Shown one piece after another: positions 13,297-24,738 of a DNA stretch of 64,000 nucleotides. The DNA lies in NCBI GenBank assembly GCA_963555705.1, contig OY743190.1, positions 16,871,491 through 16,935,490 on the forward strand, read 5' to 3'. Origin of the DNA: Ligustrum vulgare. Its lineage: Eukaryota; Streptophyta; Magnoliopsida; Lamiales; Oleaceae. Numbering within the stretch: the stretch's first letter is position 1; every line of letters starts with the position of its first letter. The translations under genes and the position numbers were made by a program. The notes beneath the pieces are model-generated. The model had not been told where the DNA came from. It made no database searches and worked only from the letters and a program-made list of their open reading frames with translations.

Positions 13297-15630
13297 GAGT
13301 TAATAGGAGTTAGAGTAGGAGTTGAAGTGAGTGATAACTTTTAATAGAGTAGGGTTAGTGCTAGTAGCAGGCAAGTCACGGTAGTAGTTAGAGCCGAAGT
13401 TGGAGTTGAAGAGAGTAATAATTTTTTTAAGAGTAGGTGTAGGTGTAGGTCTAGGAGTAGGTAAGTTATAGTCGAAGTAAGAGTCGAAGTAGGCGGCACT
13501 AAGTTTCACGAATGGGGTAAGGGTAACAACAATAGGTAGGAGCAGCTCCTAAAATTTCATAAGTAGAAGTAAGAATAGTGTATGAAATTTCATGTTTTTG
13601 TGTTGCTATATATTTATTATTATTGTACAGTTTACCACAGTTTTCTTTAAAATATTTACAAAGATTTGTTTGGGAATGATTGCAGAAGCTATGTTCGTTG
13701 AATTCTGGTCGTTAGGGGATAATATATAAACCAGGGCCGTCTGCAATCCAGCTCCATGTAAGTAGTTCATTTATTTAAATTCTTATGGTTCGTTCGATTT
13801 AGTTTTCAAATTTGAACTCATTAATATTGTATGTTTGATGTAGATTGCAAGAGTTAATTGGAGTCGGAGCATGAGTCGAAGTAGGGTCTACAGTTTCACG
13901 AATAGGGGTAAGAGTAACAATAGGTTTGAGCAGTTAATGAACTTTTATGATTCAGAGTAAAAGATGTTTATAAAATTTAATGATTTGGTATTGCGATAAA
14001 TCAATTAATCTATAGTTTATTTTTGTTTTCTTTAATATATTTTTTAAGATTTGGTTGACAATGATTGTTTGTATTGATTGCAGAAGCCGAGCTCGTAAAA
14101 TACTGGTCTTTTGGGATGCTTTTGACTCTGGACACTTGGACCGTCGACAACCTAGCTAGGCATAAGGGACGTACTTCGTTTGGTTAAATGTTTATTTCGA
14201 GTTCGATTTAGTTTTAAGTTTAGAATTTTATTATTACTGTATGTTTGATGTTTGAGTTAATAGGAGTTAGAGTAGGAGTTGAAGTGAGTGATAGCTTTTA
14301 ATAGAGTAGGGTTAGTACTCGGAGTAGGCAAGTCACGTTGGAAGCTAGAGTCGAAGTCGGAGTTGAAGAGAGTAATAATTTTTTTAAGAGTAAGGGTAGG
14401 TCTAGGAGTAGGTGAGTCATGGTAGGAGTAAGAGTCGAAGTAGGCACTAAAATTTCACGATTAGGTTAATGGTAACAATAGGTAGGAGCAGCTCCGAAAA
14501 TTTCATGAGTAGATGTAGGGGTCGTGTATGAAATTTCATGTTTTTGTATTGCTATATATTTATTATTCTATAATTTACTACAGTTTTCTTTAAAATATTT
14601 GTCAAGATTTGCTTGGGAATGATTGTTGTTAATGATTGCAGAAGCTATGTTCGTGGAATTCTGCTCTTTTGGGGATGCTTATGATTATATTCGCTTGGAA
14701 CTTCCGCAATCCAGCTGCTCGGAGGGGAAGTTGTTTGTTTATTTAAATTCTTATGGCTTGTTCGATTTAGTTTCAATTTTTAATTCATTATTATTTTATG
14801 TTTGATATAGATTGCAAGAGTTAATAGGAGTAGGAGTCGAAGTAGGGACTACGGTTCACGAATTAGGGTAAGAGTTACAATAGATAGAAGCAGTTAATGG
14901 AGTTTTATGATTCGAATTAAGAGTACTCTGCGAAATTTAATGATTTGGTAGTGCGATAAATTTTTTGTGTCGCTGTGTATTTATTATCATTGTATAATTC
15001 ACTACTGTTTTCTTTAAAATATTTACAAATAGTTGTTTGAGAATAATTATTTTTATTGATTGCCGAAACTATGTTCGTGGAATTCTGGTCGTTCGGGGAT
15101 GCTTTTGAATATATAAACTAGGGCCGTCTGCAGTCCAGCTGCTCGTAAGGGATGTAGTTCATTTATTTGAATTCTTATGGCTCGTTCGATTTAGTTTTCA
15201 AATTTGAACTCACTAATATTGTATGTTTGATGTAGATTGCAAGAGTTAATAGGAGTCGGAGCATGAGTCGAAGCAGGATCTACAGTTTCACGAATAGTGG
15301 TAAAGGTAACAACAGGTTGGAGCAGTTAATGAACTTTTATGATTCAGAGTAAAAGTAGTTCGTAAAATTTAATGATCTGGTATTGCGATAAATTAATTAA
15401 TCTATAGTTCATTTTTATTTTCTTTAAAATATTTTCTTAGATTTGGTTGACAATGATTGTATGTATTGATTGCAGATGCCGAGTTCGTAAAATACCGGTC
15501 TTTCGGGATATTTTTGCTGTGGACACTTGAACCGTCAACAACCTAGCTTCCTATAAGGGAAGTACTTCGTTTAGTTAAATTTTTATGACCAGTTTGATTT
15601 AGTTTTAAGTTTAGAATTTTATTACTATTG
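13297..15630. repeat. Satellite unit copy 7 (class C)
   Basis: Lacks the first 20 or so bases of M1 because of the junction with copy 6. It has class C features: an extra GTAGGT hexamer in the M1 purine tract, AGGCGGCACT, and AACAACAATAGG. The variant CCTAGCTAGGCATAAGGG near 14150 in M2 is private to this copy. Confidence 0.9.
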
Positions 15631-17983
15631 TATGTTTGATGTAGATTACCTGAGTTAATAGGAGTTAGAGTAGGAGTTGAAGTGAGTGATAACTTTTAAT
15701 AGAGTAGGGTTAGTGCTAGTAGCAGGCAAGTCACGGTAGTAGTTAGAGCCGAAGTTGGAGTTGAAGAGAGTAATAATTTTTTTAAGAGTAGGTGTAGGTG
15801 TAGGTCTAGGAGTAGGTAAGTTATAGTCGAAGTAAGAGTCGAAGTAGGCGGCACTAAGTTTCACGAATGGGGTAAGGGTAACAACAATAGGTAGGAGCAG
15901 CTCCTAAAATTTCATAAGTAGAAGTAAGAATAGTGTATGAAATTTCATGTTTTTGTGTTGCTATATATTTATTATTATTGTACAGTTTACCACAGTTTTC
16001 TTTAAAATATTTACAAAGATTTGTTTGGGAATGATTGCAGAAGCTATGTTCGTTGAATTCTGGTCGTTAGGGGATAATATATATACCAGGGCCGTCTGCA
16101 ATCCAGCTCCATGTAAGTAGTTCATTTATTTAAATTCTTATGGTTCGTTCGATTTAGTTTTCAAATTTGAACTCATTAATATTGTATGTTTGATGTAGAT
16201 TGCAAGAGTTAATTGGAGTCGGAGCATGAGTCGAAGTAGGGTCTACAGTTTCACGAATAGGGGTAAGAGTAACAATAGGTTTGAGCAGTTAATGAACTTT
16301 TATGATTCAGAGTAAAAGATGTTTATAAAATTTAATGATTTGGTATTGCGATAAATCAATTAATCTATAGTTTATTTTTGTTTTCTTTAATATATTTTTT
16401 AAGATTTGGTTGACAATGATTGTTTGTATTGATTGCAGAAGCCGAGCTCGTAAAATACTTGTCTTTTGGGATGCTTTTGACTCTGGACACTTGGACCGTC
16501 GACAACCTAGCTGCCTATAAGGGACGTACTTCGTTTGGTTAAATGTTTATTTCGAGTTCGATTTAGTTTTAAGTTTAGAATTTTATTATTACTGTATGTT
16601 TGATGTTTGAGTTAATAGGAGTTAGAGTAGGAGTTGAAGTGAGTGATAGCTTTTAATAGAGTAGGGTTAGTACTCGGAGTAGGCAAGTCACGTTGGAAGC
16701 TAGAGTCGAAGTCGGAGTTGAAGAGTAATAATTTTTTTAAGAGTAAGGGTAGGTCTAGGAGTAGGTGAGTCATGGTAGGAGTAAGAGTCGAAGTAGGCAC
16801 TAAAATTTCACGATTAGGTTAATGGTAACAATAGGTAGGAGCAGCTCCGAAAATTTCATGAGTAGATGTAGGGGTCGTGTATGAAATTTCATGTTTTTGT
16901 ATTGCTATATATTTATTATTCTATAATTTACTACAGTTTTCTTTAAAATATTTGTCAAGATTTGCTTGGGAATGATTGTTGTTAATGATTGCAGAAGCTA
17001 TGTTCGTGGAATTCTGCTCTTTTGGGGATGCTTATGATTATATTCGCTTGGAACTTCCGCAATCCAGCTGCTCGGAGGGGAAGTTGTTTGTTTATTTAAA
17101 TTCTTATGGCTTGTTCGATTTAGTTTCAATTTTTAATTCATTATTATTTTATGTTTGATATAGATTGCAAGAGTTAATAGGAGTAGGAGTCGAAGTAGGG
17201 ACTACGGTTCACGAATTAGGGTAAGAGTTACAATAGATAGAAGCAGTTAATGGAGTTTTATGATTCGAATTAAGAGTACTCTGCGAAATTTAATGATTTG
17301 GTAGTGCGATAAATTTTTTGTGTCGCTGTGTATTTATTATCATTGTATAATTCACTACTGTTTTCTTTAAAATATTTACAAATAGTTGTTTGAGAATAAT
17401 TATTTTTATTGATTGCCGAAGCTATGTTCGTGGAATTCTGGTCGTTCGGGGATGCTTTTGAATATATAAACTAGGACCGTCTGCAGTCCAGCTGCTCGTA
17501 AGGGATGTAGTTCATTTATTTGAATTCTTATGGCTCGTTCGATTTAGTTTTCAAATTTGAACTCACTAATATTGTATGTTTGATGTAGATTGCAAGAGTT
17601 AATAGGAGTCGGAGCATGAGTCGAAGCAGGATCTACAGTTTCACGAATAGTGGTAAAGGTAACAACAGGTTGGAGCAGTTAATGAACTTTTATGATTCAG
17701 AGTAAAAGTAGTTCGTAAAATTTAATGATCTGGTATTGCGATAAATTAATTAATCTATAGTTCATTTTTATTTTCTTTAAAATATTTTCTTAGATTTGGT
17801 TGACAATGATTGTATGTATTGATTGCAGATGCCGAGTTCGTAAAATACCGGTCTTTCGGGATATTTTTGCTGTGGACACTTGAACCGTCAACAACCTAGC
17901 TTCCTATAAGGGAAGTACTTCGTTTAGTTAAATTTTTATGACCAGTTTGATTTAGTTTTAAGTTTAGAATTTTATTACTATTG
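15631..17983. repeat. Satellite unit copy 8 (class C)
   Basis: 2353 bp. Almost identical to copy 9. It shares with copy 9 a 2-bp loss in M3 (GAAGAGTAATAA near 16720) but differs from copies 7 and 9 in M4 (GCCGAAGCTATG near 17415 versus GCCGAAACTATG). Confidence 0.92.
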
Positions 17984-20336
17984 TATGTTTGATGTAGATT
18001 ACCTGAGTTAATAGGAGTTAGAGTAGGAGTTGAAGTGAGTGATAACTTTTAATAGAGTAGGGTTAGTGCTAGTAGCAGGCAAGTCACGGTAGTAGTTAGA
18101 GCCGAAGTTGGAGTTGAAGAGAGTAATAATTTTTTTAAGAGTAGGTGTAGGTGTAGGTCTAGGAGTAGGTAAGTTATAGTCGAAGTAAGAGTCGAAGTAG
18201 GCGGCACTAAGTTTCACGAATGGGGTAAGGGTAACAACAATAGGTAGGAGCAGCTCCTAAAATTTCATAAGTAGAAGTAAGAATAGTGTATGAAATTTCA
18301 TGTTTTTGTGTTGCTATATATTTATTATTATTGTACAGTTTACCACAGTTTTCTTTAAAATATTTACAAAGATTTGTTTGGGAATGATTGCAGAAGCTAT
18401 GTTCGTTGAATTCTGGTCGTTAGGGGATAATATATATACCAGGGCCGTCTGCAATCCAGCTCCATGTAAGTAGTTCATTTATTTAAATTCTTATGGTTCG
18501 TTCGATTTAGTTTTCAAATTTGAACTCATTAATATTGTATGTTTGATGTAGATTGCAAGAGTTAATTGGAGTCGGAGCATGAGTCGAAGTAGGGTCTACA
18601 GTTTCACGAATAGGGGTAAGAGTAACAATAGGTTTGAGCAGTTAATGAACTTTTATGATTCAGAGTAAAAGATGTTTATAAAATTTAATGATTTGGTATT
18701 GCGATAAATCAATTAATCTATAGTTTATTTTTGTTTTCTTTAATATATTTTTTAAGATTTGGTTGACAATGATTGTTTGTATTGATTGCAGAAGCCGAGC
18801 TCGTAAAATACTTGTCTTTTGGGATGCTTTTGACTCTGGACACTTGGACCGTCGACAACCTAGCTGCCTATAAGGGACGTACTTCGTTTGGTTAAATGTT
18901 TATTTCGAGTTCGATTTAGTTTTAAGTTTAGAATTTTATTATTACTGTATGTTTGATGTTTGAGTTAATAGGAGTTAGAGTAGGAGTTGAAGTGAGTGAT
19001 AGCTTTTAATAGAGTAGGGTTAGTACTCGGAGTAGGCAAGTCACGTTGGAAGCTAGAGTCGAAGTCGGAGTTGAAGAGTAATAATTTTTTTAAGAGTAAG
19101 GGTAGGTCTAGGAGTAGGTGAGTCATGGTAGGAGTAAGAGTCGAAGTAGGCACTAAAATTTCACGATTAGGTTAATGGTAACAATAGGTAGGAGCAGCTC
19201 CGAAAATTTCATGAGTAGATGTAGGGGTCGTGTATGAAATTTCATGTTTTTGTATTGCTATATATTTATTATTCTATAATTTACTACAGTTTTCTTTAAA
19301 ATATTTGTCAAGATTTGCTTGGGAATGATTGTTGTTAATGATTGCAGAAGCTATGTTCGTGGAATTCTGCTCTTTTGGGGATGCTTATGATTATATTCGC
19401 TTGGAACTTCCGCAATCCAGCTGCTCGGAGGGGAAGTTGTTTGTTTATTTAAATTCTTATGGCTTGTTCGATTTAGTTTCAATTTTTAATTCATTATTAT
19501 TTTATGTTTGATATAGATTGCAAGAGTTAATAGGAGTAGGAGTCGAAGTAGGGACTACGGTTCACGAATTAGGGTAAGAGTTACAATAGATAGAAGCAGT
19601 TAATGGAGTTTTATGATTCGAATTAAGAGTACTCTGCGAAATTTAATGATTTGGTAGTGCGATAAATTTTTTGTGTCGCTGTGTATTTATTATCATTGTA
19701 TAATTCACTACTGTTTTCTTTAAAATATTTACAAATAGTTGTTTGAGAATAATTATTTTTATTGATTGCCGAAACTATGTTCGTGGAATTCTGGTCGTTC
19801 GGGGATGCTTTTGAATATATAAACTAGGGCCGTCTGCAGTCCAGCTGCTCGTAAGGGATGTAGTTCATTTATTTGAATTCTTATGGCTCGTTCGATTTAG
19901 TTTTCAAATTTGAACTCACTAATATTGTATGTTTGATGTAGATTGCAAGAGTTAATAGGAGTCGGAGCATGAGTCGAAGCAGGATCTACAGTTTCACGAA
20001 TAGTGGTAAAGGTAACAACAGGTTGGAGCAGTTAATGAACTTTTATGATTCAGAGTAAAAGTAGTTCGTAAAATTTAATGATCTGGTATTGCGATAAATT
20101 AATTAATCTATAGTTCATTTTTATTTTCTTTAAAATATTTTCTTAGATTTGGTTGACAATGATTGTATGTATTGATTGCAGATGCCGAGTTCGTAAAATA
20201 CCGGTCTTTCGGGATATTTTTGCTGTGGACACTTGAACCGTCAACAACCTAGCTTCCTATAAGGGAAGTACTTCGTTTAGTTAAATTTTTATGACCAGTT
20301 TGATTTAGTTTTAAGTTTAGAATTTTATTACTATTG
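17984..20336. repeat. Satellite unit copy 9 (class C)
   Basis: 2353 bp. The five monomers are in the standard order, nearly identical to copy 8. Confidence 0.92.
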
Positions 20337-20711
20337 TATGTTTGATGTAGATTACCTGAGTTAATAGGAGTTAGAGTAGGAGTTGAAGTGAGTGATAACT
20401 TTTAATAGAGTAGGGTTAGTGCTAGTAGCAGGCAAGTCACGGTAGTAGTTAGAGCCGAAGTTGGAGTTGAAGAGAGTAATAATTTTTTTAAGAGTAGGTG
20501 TAGGTGTAGGAGTAGGTAAGTCATAGTCGAAGTAGGCACTGAGTTTCACGAATGGGGGTAAGGGTGACATTAGGTAGGAGCAGCTCCTAAAATTTCATAA
20601 GTAGAAGTAAGAATAGTGTATGAAATTTCATATTTTTGTGTTGCTATATATTTATTATTATTGTATAGTTTACCACAGTTTTCTTTAAAATATTTACAAA
20701 GATTTGTTTGA
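20337..20711. repeat. Satellite unit copy 10, first 375 bp only
   Basis: Follows the M1 sequence up to GATTTGTTTGAG at about 20711 and then diverges into LTR-like sequence. It lacks one hexamer and a short purine segment relative to copies 7-9 (GTAGGTGTAGGAGTAGG near 20499). Confidence 0.88.
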
Positions 20712-21460
20712 GATTGATAATTTATAGTTTAGAAATGTTAATTTCCAATTTAGAATGAATACTTTGAAAGTTGAGGAACTAAAATGAGTACTTTTGAAAG
20801 TTCAGGGACTAAAATGAATACTTTGAAAATTGAGGGACTGAAATAAACTTCTTTGAAAACAAAGGGGCTTATATATTGTAATTAGAACATGTGGGAACAA
20901 CCCAAATATATATTTGAACTAGCAGGGACTTATGAAGGCGTTTTAAAAACTACAAGGACTGATTTTGAAATAATTTTGGAACCCAGGGACTAAAGGGTAA
21001 ATTCTGAAATTAAAATAAATCAGATTTTATATATATCAAATCCTTTATTTTTCTCCTTCAGTGTCGAGAGAAAACGAGGACGCAGCGATGCCGGCCTCGA
21101 GCAGGGGAGATCTGCCGGAGTTAAACGCCGGCGATCCACGGCGGTATTACCGCCGCCTTGTGGCGGTGATCAAAAGGAAAAGAAACGGTAACAAAAGGTA
21201 GAGCTTGGTGCGAGAAATTGGGTTAAAACAGCGGCTGAGTTCGCGATTTAGATCGTGATTTCTCCGGGTATAAATTCGGCTGTCGAGGTAGGTAGATATC
21301 TGGGTTTCGATTCTTTTCAGTTTTGGGTTTTTATTTGGGATTCGATTGGATATCAAACGAAATGGGCAGTGGCGATTTGACTGGTTACCGATTATGGAGG
21401 TGGTGATGTGTGGGTAGGCGAATTGGTTAGTGGTGGTGTCCGTTTGGTTTCTGGTATTAA
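20712..21460 (-). mobile_element. LTR fragment, family F1-like, minus strand, truncated
   Basis: The run of AGGGACTAAAATGAATACTTTGAAAG-type repeats (20750-21000), the AT stretch and the following GC-rich block (21065-21180) are the reverse complement, in the same order, of the middle of the F1 solo LTR at 24739-27185. For example, the words around 20960-21010 match the reverse complement of about 26160-26220. Both ends are missing: the left end stops at the satellite array and the right end passes into F2-type LTR sequence. Exact limits are uncertain by some tens of bases. Confidence 0.7.
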
Positions 21461-22195
21461 TGTGAAATTAATGTGCGTAAGTAAACTTCCCCTATTTTCA
21501 TGAAAGTAGAAAGTTAATGTGAAATTAATGTGCGTAAGTAAATTTTCCCCTATTTTTTTCAAAGTTGAATGTAAATGTGGAATTAATGTGTAAACGACTG
21601 TCTTGCAACTTAATTGCTTTGATGAATTTCGTTTACTTTATGTAAGTATATGTTATTAAGAAAAATGTTCAAGCATGCACATTATCATATCATTGCATTA
21701 TCAAGCATGCATTGGCATCGAAATTGGGAAGTCAAATGTTTTTAAATGAAAGAAATGTGTCAAGGTGCAAGTTTGTTCAAAAGTTATGTGTCCCAAGTTT
21801 TTAGGAAAGAATTGGGTGTACTTCTAGTTCATGAAAGATGCGAGTGAGAAATGGGGCGCGGGGGACCGGTTGCGACGGAATGTCCAACCGTTTTACAGTA
21901 GACTGTTAAACCGCTTTGCGGTGGGAAAGTGAATGTTAAACTGCTTTGCTGTGGAAATGTGAATGTTAATCTGGTTCCAAATAAGAATTGCCCACTGTTG
22001 TCTGATTGACTAGAAGATGCACCAAGTGAGCTCACGATGGAAATGAAGTGAAAGTTTTGAAATGAAGTGAAAGTTTGAAAAGTTTGAAAGTTCTGGAAAG
22101 TAAAGTAAATGGGGATACATACATGGGATTTTTAAAGCATTCATGTCATAAGCATGCATCACTTGCACGAAGTTTGCTTACTGGGATTTTTAATG
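21461..22195 (+). mobile_element. LTR fragment, family F2, plus strand (remnant 5' LTR of the outer gypsy element)
   Basis: From GTGCGTAAGTAAACTTCCCC onward this matches, in order, the second half of the F2 LTR at 22935-28218: the CAAGCATGCACATTATC words, the GGGCGCGGGGGACCGG block, the CCGC-N3-GCGG hairpin repeats (about 21880-21970) and the CATGCATCACTTGCACG words. A segment of about 50 bp containing GTAAGTAAACTTCCCC is duplicated at 21463-21560. The LTR end, primer site and start of the interior are missing; the sequence passes into pol-region interior near 22195. Confidence 0.75.
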
Positions 22196-22934
22196 CATGT
22201 TATGATTGTCCTATGGAAGAATAGTGTGAAGATATGTTTGAACTAATTAATCTTATCTTGATCAATGGTTTGTTCATTGCTAAATATGACCTATGGTCGG
22301 GAGACTTCATTTGTTTTTGACAAGATAGATGAATTTATTTAAAATTTTGGTGATGTAGTTGTGGTTACTCATTGTTGGTTGTGCATTAGATGTGAGTAGA
22401 GCATATTATCCATTTTGAGATCTCTATGGAATATACATAAATTTGGATTGTTTAAATCTAGGATGATCATTAGTGTAACTTTTACTTATTGTGGAGTTGT
22501 ATCTTTGGGTTAAGTAAACTCGATAAGGGATTATGAATAACAAAAGTCTTATTCATTGGTGATAGGTCAATGATTTATTTATAAAATTCTTGGTTAGAGT
22601 ATTGTTGTTATGATGATTTTGAAACCATGGATTTTTAAATTAGTACCTTGGCTTTAGTTTTAAGATGAGTGTATGATACTGAATACTTGATTACAATATA
22701 TAAGTATGGGTTACTGGATTTAAGTTTGATCCTCCGATTTTAAAAGAAATGTCAGCATGTTCAGAAAGGATTTTGTTTGTAAATCTTTCCAGAAAGATTC
22801 TTTTAAAGTTTTAGTATTTCTACTGTATACTTTGGTATGGACGTCAAGTTTCACTAATTCTGGATTATAAAGTCTTCTTTTGGTCAATCTTCTTGATTTT
22901 AGTTTTAAGAATGTGATCAATCAATATATATATA
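22196..22934 (+). pseudogene. Decayed interior of the outer gypsy element, left part
   Basis: No open frame is left, but words such as GGGTTAAGTAAACT (22507) and CTTCTTGATTTTAG (22890) recur in the same order at 56580-57180, inside the F1 element and just upstream of its integrase. That places this stretch in the late pol region. It resumes after the nested LTR at 28219, where the sequence continues parallel to 57190-57320. Coding function is lost. Confidence 0.65.
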
Positions 22935-24738
22935 TGTAATACCATTTTTCGTTTTACGTGCTTTCTTGAATACCACCCAATTTTTTTATGATGAATAATT
23001 TATTTGACAATTATTATTGATAATAAGTTGAATTATTTTGCAGTGGAAAGACTTGGACGTCGTCTCGATCAATGTGCCAATTAAAATATTTATAAATTGT
23101 TTACGTACAATTCCATGTCTAATTGTTTATTTTAATTGTTACTTACTATTTCTATTTTAATTGAGTAGTAAGTTGCCTAAATTGCATTAAATTGAAGTTG
23201 AAAAAAAGTTTGGTGACACTTTGGAAATTTATTTGAGGGTCGTGGACTTAAATTACCAATTTATGAGAGCTAAGGGACTAAATTGCAAATTACCAAAACT
23301 TAAACAATTAAAACCTAAACCCTCAATTTTTACCTAACTCACGATCGCTCTCTCTCACGACCTCGCTCCCTCAGTCTCTCTCTACCGCTGGTCTCTCTCT
23401 CGCGACTCACTCCCTCTCACTCGCACACCTAACCCTCAGCTTCTCTCTCCCTCCGCCCTTGCGGCGCACCACCGGCAGCCACGACCACGACCCAACCACC
23501 ATAAGGAGCTCCCTCTCGCGCGCACACACACAACGCAGACACACCTTCACGCACGCACACATACCCACTTCGATACACACATATATATTTATTGATTTTT
23601 GTGTATATATGTATGTATATATTGGTATGTATATGCATTTACATATGAAAATTACAGATTTTGATATGTATGCATATATGATTTTCGATTCAGAACTTTT
23701 AAATTGAATTCCACCTGTTTAATTCTTTGAATCTGGAATTTGATATATGTATACATATGGGTGTATACATATGGGTGTATAATTTTCACAATGGAGTTTT
23801 TAGATTTTGAAAGTTTTTATATTAGTTTGGTTAATTGATATTTTTAGCTTGATTTCGAATTTTAAATTGTTAAACTTCAATTTTGGGGTAATATGTGTAT
23901 ACATATTTGTGTATGTATGTATACATTTCAAACTTGTCAATGTATGTGAATTTCCAGATTTTGATAAAGTACGAATTTAAGTTTGTTAATTTATTTTTCG
24001 TGCTTAATTATGAGTTGAGAATTGTGAATTTCTAAATTGGGAAAAATTTCATGAATGGTTAGAGTTATTATTTGTGTATTTTGTACATTTTGGGCTAAGT
24101 TAGATATATTTATTTGAGTTAAAATTTAAACGGCGAAAAAGTCTTCTAACTCGTAATGAAATTGGATTTTTGTGTTTAAAATATGGCATGCTAGGTGTTT
24201 GAAATAATTTTAAACCTCATTTGGATTAAATTGAAGTTTTAACTTTGGTTAGGGGTATGGTTAGTTCAAAACGGATAGTGATTGTGTTTTGAACTAAAAG
24301 TTTTGCCTAATTTGATAAGTGAAATTTCAATTTTTTCTTTTTGCCTTTGAGTTTATCTCTTATTTCGAGTATGGTATTATATGTGTTGGACTTAGCGTAA
24401 GGTCACGTTTGGGATTAAATTGTGAATGAAATAGAAGTTTTAAACCTTGCTTAGAGTTTAAAATGTGATTTTGAACTAAAAGTATATTTTAGTAAATATT
24501 CGGGTACAACTAGGATTTTGGTACATTGACGTCACGGGCAGCCGATGTTCCTCCACTTGCAAATTCAGAAACGGTAAATTATTAAGGACTGCAGGTAAGT
24601 AAACTTCCCCTATTTTCATAGAAGTTACATGTAAATGTGAAACGTGTAAATGGCTGTTTGCAACTTACTTGCTTTGATGAATTACATTTACTTTATGAAA
24701 GTATATGTTATTAAGAATGCTCAAGCATGTACATTATC

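Larger units (their letters stand above)
1..20711. repeat. Higher-order satellite array, about 2344-2353 bp unit, ten copies
   Basis: The same 2.34-kb sequence recurs head to tail. Unit starts, taken at the T of TATGTTTGATGTAGATTAC, fall at 1, 2345, 4689, 7033, 9369, 11713, about 13297 (start lost), 15631, 17984 and 20337. Each full unit holds five diverged monomers that share the same landmarks: TATGTTTGATG start, a purine-rich GAGT tract, an AT-rich stretch, a GATTGCAGA(A/T)GC block and a GTTCGATTTAGTTTT tail. No open frame in it exceeds 69 codons, and none looks like a gene. Adjacent units differ at only a few sites, while monomers inside a unit differ clearly, which is the signature of a higher-order repeat kept alike by unequal exchange or conversion. 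The left end is outside the window; the right end abuts an LTR fragment at about 20711. Confidence 0.96.

Noticed and set aside
23429..23707. Overlapping frames on both strands in the CT-rich part of the F2 LTR
   Set aside because: Low-complexity CT and CA/TA repeats; not conserved in the other F2 LTR copy.
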